This document shows, one piece after another, positions 59,336 to 64,000 of a stretch of 64,000 bases of DNA. Both the position numbers and the translations under genes were made by a program. Under the pieces are notes generated by a model that was given only the letters and a program-made list of their open reading frames with translations, was not told the DNA's origin and did not search any database. Numbering within the stretch: the stretch's first letter is position 1; each line of letters begins with the position of its first letter. This DNA comes from Glandiceps talaboti (Eukaryota; Hemichordata; Enteropneusta; Spengelidae), in NCBI RefSeq assembly GCF_964340395.1, contig NC_135562.1:5071134-5135133 (forward strand), read 5' to 3'.

Positions 59336-61872
59336 ATGCGTACATTTGTCGTTATTCTCGCCTTGATAACCGCTGCCTTGGGTCAAATCCCTACAGGTAA
59401 AATATAGATATTGTGTTGTTTATTTTGAATTGCATTTAATTCCAAATCGGTTGTTTATCTTTTTATCCAGATTATAGGCCAGATTCTGAAGCCATGTATT
59501 TAAAAGCAGAATGTATATATGATAAGATTAATATATTGATGGCTGTTCAAACTCCAAACAATATACGATATATTGAGTATTCTGAAGTTAGTGATCTATG
59601 AACAGAACAGATGGGAAACTATCGCGATTGTGTTCCTCTTCGTACCATAACAACTCTATGCCAAGGCCCACCAAGAGGGCAAAAAGAAGCATTTAACATG
59701 ATTATTTATATAATGCCTATATCCTATGTACAGCAAGCTTCTTCTAAACCAGATTCTTGTATTTTCGAGAGGTCGCACGATGCAGGGTTGGTAAAAATGT
59801 CTTTTCTTGATCCATGAAGGAGACAGAAATGTAGCCAAGATGCCATCCTCACTTAGCCCCTTTAGGCACTGATATGTTTTTACAATTTAGGATCACTTCT
59901 ATGATTACATTTTAAGATCAAGGTCATTAACAGGAACGACCTTTTGGCGGAAAAGTGTTGATTACAGCTATTCATGCACTAACTGCAGCTGGACAATTTT
60001 TGTTAGGTACAATAACGTACTCATACTATCGTACATACACGATGAACGAAATCATTATCTCGTTCAACAACATCACCATCGATGAGTTGAATGCACCTAA
60101 GAGTCTTTTGGACAGCACAAAGAATCATTGGCACCGATTTACCATCATTACAATCAATCTATATATCATTCCAGATCCATTCGTAAAGTCACATGCCAGT
60201 TATCCGTCACACATGGTTTTTGAACTGTTACCCTCTGGTATACTGTATAGGAGTGCGAAAACGAAATCAGAACGTTTTAGAAATAGCTTTTGACCATTTT
60301 AAACCAGTCCTAGGATCATTTACCAGTCGTGTTAGTTTCATGTTATCTGTCTCTGTTACTTTAACTTTATCTCTTGGTTCTGCATTTCACTCGTATTACC
60401 TTTTCAATGGTTTATTCAATGGATAATATATAAGTGTTATCCTATCTATCGAACCATACAGATTACATAGATTTATTCTTTCGTTCAAGACAAACTGTTA
60501 TTTTCCTGTTCAAAAAAAGTTTTCTATATATTTGTAACTTTGCCAGAAAACTGTTTTCACACCTGAATTAGACTGCAACCAATTGCAATGATTGTACTAC
60601 CAAACTAGAGTGACTATAGAGTTTCAATTAGACTAAACAATTGCAATGATGGTACTACCAAACTAGAGTGACTATAGTGTTTCAATTAGACTGCAACTGA
60701 TTGCAATGATGGTACTACCAAACCAGAGTGACTATAGAGTTTCAATTAGATTGCAACCAATTACCAATTGCAATGATGGTAACACCAAACTAGAGTGACT
60801 ATAGCCTTTCAATTAGACTGTCAACAATTGAAATGATGGTACTACCAAACCAGAGTGACTATAGAGTTTCAATTAGACTGCAACAAACCAACTTTTGCCC
60901 ACAGTCGATTTAGACCCGTTTAAGCATAGTGTCTAAATGTGGACACCCTATTGTCTGGAATGTTGCCACTTGAAATTATCATTTTCAAGCTGCTCTCTGG
61001 GTGTCATACGTGATTGGTTACAGTCGGGCTCTTCCAACTATAGACACGTTCAAACCATTATTTCGTTGTGAATGTGTGGATTGTGTCCACCTGCACTATG
61101 CACAGGCTGTCACAGTATCTACGTCGGTGCGGCACCCGCACGCAGTTCGTCTGATGTAAGTTAGTGTGTGTCTGATTCTACTCCAATGCATACATATCAC
61201 AGTGTGCTACACTGTGCCTGTGTGATCACACTCAGGTCATGCAGGCTGTAGCGGAAATTAGCTAATCACAAGGGACGTAGAAATGACTGGGATTCAAGCA
61301 ATAAAAAGAAGAGCAAGTATTGCTACCTTAGCACATGTAGATAAAGTTATGAATATTATGTTATATGCACGTATATATACATAAATACACGCCATGGTTA
61401 TAACCATGAGCTATTGTTCACTTTAGCATTTTATATAAAACAAAAACAAAAACAAAAACCATGGTATGGACTGTTTCAAATACTGTTTAAAAACTGTACA
61501 GTTGTGCTACGACACCATTGGCGCTATGTTATTCTGTGTGTTTCAGAATCTGGATGTGGAGATGATCACTTTCAGTTAGGATTTGATGGTGCCTTTACCT
61601 CCATGAACTTTAACCCGGAAGGTGACGTGAGATATGATCCTAATGCGTTTTGCCATTGGACTCTGGAAACATCAGAAGTTTTTGGTCAGGTAATTTCAGA
61701 ATCATTTCAAATACTGTTCTTTTTTAATAATCTTGCCAAACGTAAGTGCTCTGACATGAACATTGCTATATGTTGAGATTAAAAATGAAGTATGTTTAAT
61801 AGATAACTAATCCAGTTTATACAATGTATGTATGTATGTATGTATGTATGTATGTATGTATGTATGTATGTA

Positions 61873-61908
<36 letters not shown>

Positions 61909-62208
61909 TGTATGTATGTATGTATGTATGTATGTGTGTGTGTGTGTGTGTGTGCGCGCGTGCGTGCGCGCGCGCGTGCGTGCATGCATGCATGCATGCA
62001 TGCATGCATGCATGTATGTATGTATGTATGTATGTATGTATGTGTGTGTATGTATGTATGTGTGTGTATGTATATGTGTGTGTATGTATGTATGTATGTA
62101 TGCATGTATGTATGTATGTATATGTGTGTATGTATGTATGTATGTATGTATGTATGTATGTATGTATGTATGTATGTATGTATGTATGCATGTACATATG
62201 TATGTATG

Positions 62209-62268
<60 letters not shown>

Positions 62269-63310
62269 ATCTCATTTGTCTCGGTCTCTCTCAATATCTC
62301 TTCTCACGTTTCTTTGATTTTCCTTAGGCCATTGAGTTATCCTTCCATTATTTTCGTGTTGAAAACTCCATTAATTGTGTGTATGACAGCGTTACTGCTT
62401 TTGATGGAGCAAGGAACTCGGATCCTATTCTGAGGTTAATGTGTGGTCATTCTACGCCTAACCCTACCGTGTCTAGTCGCACCATTATGCTCGTTGAATT
62501 CGTAACAGATTTCAGTGTACAATATTATGGATTTAATGCCACCTGGCGTGCACGGGATTGGCCAAGTAAGTTCAGCAGTATTACCCAAATGATAGATGTT
62601 GCTGTTGCACACATGGATTCAAATATGTTGTTATTTAATATGATCCTTTACATCCAAAGATATAGAAAATCACTGATGATGATAATCACACAATGTCGAA
62701 AGCACTGCAATAACCCTTTTCCCGCCATACACTCAAAAAATTCGATGCCAGTATTCCATCGTCGTAAAATACATACCTGTTTACAGCACCGCATCCCTGT
62801 ATGTGAGTGTTTCAGTGAAATTTAGGGTAGCTCGATTTATGGTAGAGAAGATCACTGGCTCCAAACAAATGTAACTATCAGAATTCATCTCCAGTCACTG
62901 CAATGCTAACCTTGTCAAATTCTTCAGAACCAAAGACGTCAACTTCGTTCCGAGTTCCAATCTATTCTGTTAGGTCGTCAACTCAGAGTGTGTCTCGCAA
63001 GCACACATTGTCGTCAGAAGTATTCTATTACATTAACAGTTAAACACAAACAATTATTGATTACATTGTGTATAATTAGTATTTATATTCACATTTTCAT
63101 ATAGCTATAATTGATATTGATGTACTAACAAGGTCAAAGGGAAAATAAAACAACAAATACAAGTATTTCTTCTTCTTCCTTCAGTTGAATGTGAGACTAA
63201 TGTTGCTTTTAGATGTGGAGACGACGAGAACGGATATTGTATACCAATAGATGAACGATGCGATGGGGTAGCAGATTGTCCCCTATCTGAAGACGAAGAC
63301 GGCTGTCCCG
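59336..63310 (+). CDS. Secreted CUB-LDLa domain protein (5' part of gene)
   Basis: Four plus-strand exons, 59336-59396, 61547-61689, 62328-62565 and 63185-63310, join in frame and encode 189 residues plus a split codon; the gene continues past the right edge. Residues 1-16 (MRTFVVILALITAALG) are a clear signal peptide. A CUB domain fills about residues 24-142 with the usual four cysteines (C24, C56, C85, C107) and blocks such as FCHWTLE and LSFHYFRVE. An LDL-receptor class A repeat follows, residues 150-188, with six cysteines (C150, C158, C166, C173, C179, C188) and the acidic calcium site CDGVADCPLSEDEDGC. This pairing is found in many extracellular receptors, proteases and matrix proteins; without the 3' end the family cannot be named. 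The last donor is GTAATT at 63311. Confidence 0.88.
60562..60890. repeat. Minisatellite of about 60-bp units, five to six copies
   Basis: Units read CAATTGCAATGATGGTACTA, CCAAACTAGAGTGACTATAG, AGTTTCAATTAGACTGCAAC with small changes. It lies in intron 1 of the CUB-LDLa gene. Confidence 0.94.
61826..62268. repeat. (TATG)n/(GTGC)n/(GTCT)n compound microsatellite
   Basis: TATG runs with GTGCGC and GCAT stretches near 61934-62012, then (GTCT)n at 62211-62268. It lies in intron 2 of the CUB-LDLa gene. All long frames here are repeat translations. Confidence 0.97.
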
Positions 63311-63378
63311 GTAATTAAGATTATTCTCAGATAATGCACGGTGTGTTTGGTTAGTTTAGTCAGAGGTAAAATGAATCC

Positions 63379-63479
<101 letters not shown>

Positions 63480-63570
63480 CTCGGTGAGTATCAATCTGCT
63501 AAGACAGTGCTCTATACATATATATATGTATATATATATATATGTACATAAATATATATACATATATATA

Positions 63571-64000
<430 letters not shown>

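Noticed and set aside
59955-60293. 112-codon frame in intron 1 of the CUB-LDLa gene
   Set aside because: No homology recognised; codon content AT-biased like surrounding intron.

Overview
The window is animal nuclear DNA: intron-rich genes with GT-AG splice sites, long AT-rich introns, many microsatellites, MITEs, SINE copies, a LINE fragment and a piggyBac remnant. The gene content (MRGBP, ESCO, DDX43 with a KH domain, a pancreatic-lipase-family enzyme, a CUB-LDLa secreted protein) and the constant ACATGTAC-type motifs suggest a marine invertebrate. A lancelet or another invertebrate deuterostome seems most plausible, but the species is an inference. No virus-like or LTR element, CRISPR array or free-standing tRNA/rRNA gene was seen.

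Layout. 1-5573: intron 1 of a SMAP-type ArfGAP gene (minus strand) whose first coding exon is at 5574-5691; the rest lies beyond the left edge. 6062-8945: intergenic, with two foldback/MITE-like elements and a tandem repeat. 8946-12605: complete four-exon MRGBP gene (minus), with a SINE fragment and a striking foldback element in its introns. 12606-14704: divergent MRGBP/ESCO promoter with a perfect E2F-type site, then a non-coding ESCO 5' exon and intron. 14705-20640: complete ESCO cohesin acetyltransferase gene (plus), nine coding exons, 740 residues. 20641-24855: the space between two convergent genes, holding a CArG-box minisatellite, a MITE and a roughly 1-kb array of CTCF-like motifs. 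24856-40812: complete 20-exon DDX43-type KH/DEAD-box helicase gene (minus), 730 residues, with introns full of small transposons. 40813-45809: promoter and a dense microsatellite cluster. 45810-49291: complete six-exon secreted lipase gene (minus), 299 residues. 50163-53241: a 5'-truncated LINE and a broken piggyBac transposase gene cut by compound microsatellites. 53242-59335: gene-poor with two MITE-like elements. 59336-63310: first four coding exons of a secreted CUB-LDLa protein (plus), continuing past the right edge. 63379-63911: (TA)n tracts around a perfect 208-bp palindrome.

The reading frames of all four complete genes close across every splice junction, which is the main support for the models. 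The genes do not form one pathway. ESCO (cohesion) and MRGBP (NuA4/TIP60 histone acetylation) share a head-to-head promoter and are both chromatin genes, so co-regulation is plausible. The most unusual structures are non-coding: the CTCF-like array between convergent genes, the CArG minisatellite, the foldback elements and the perfect palindrome.
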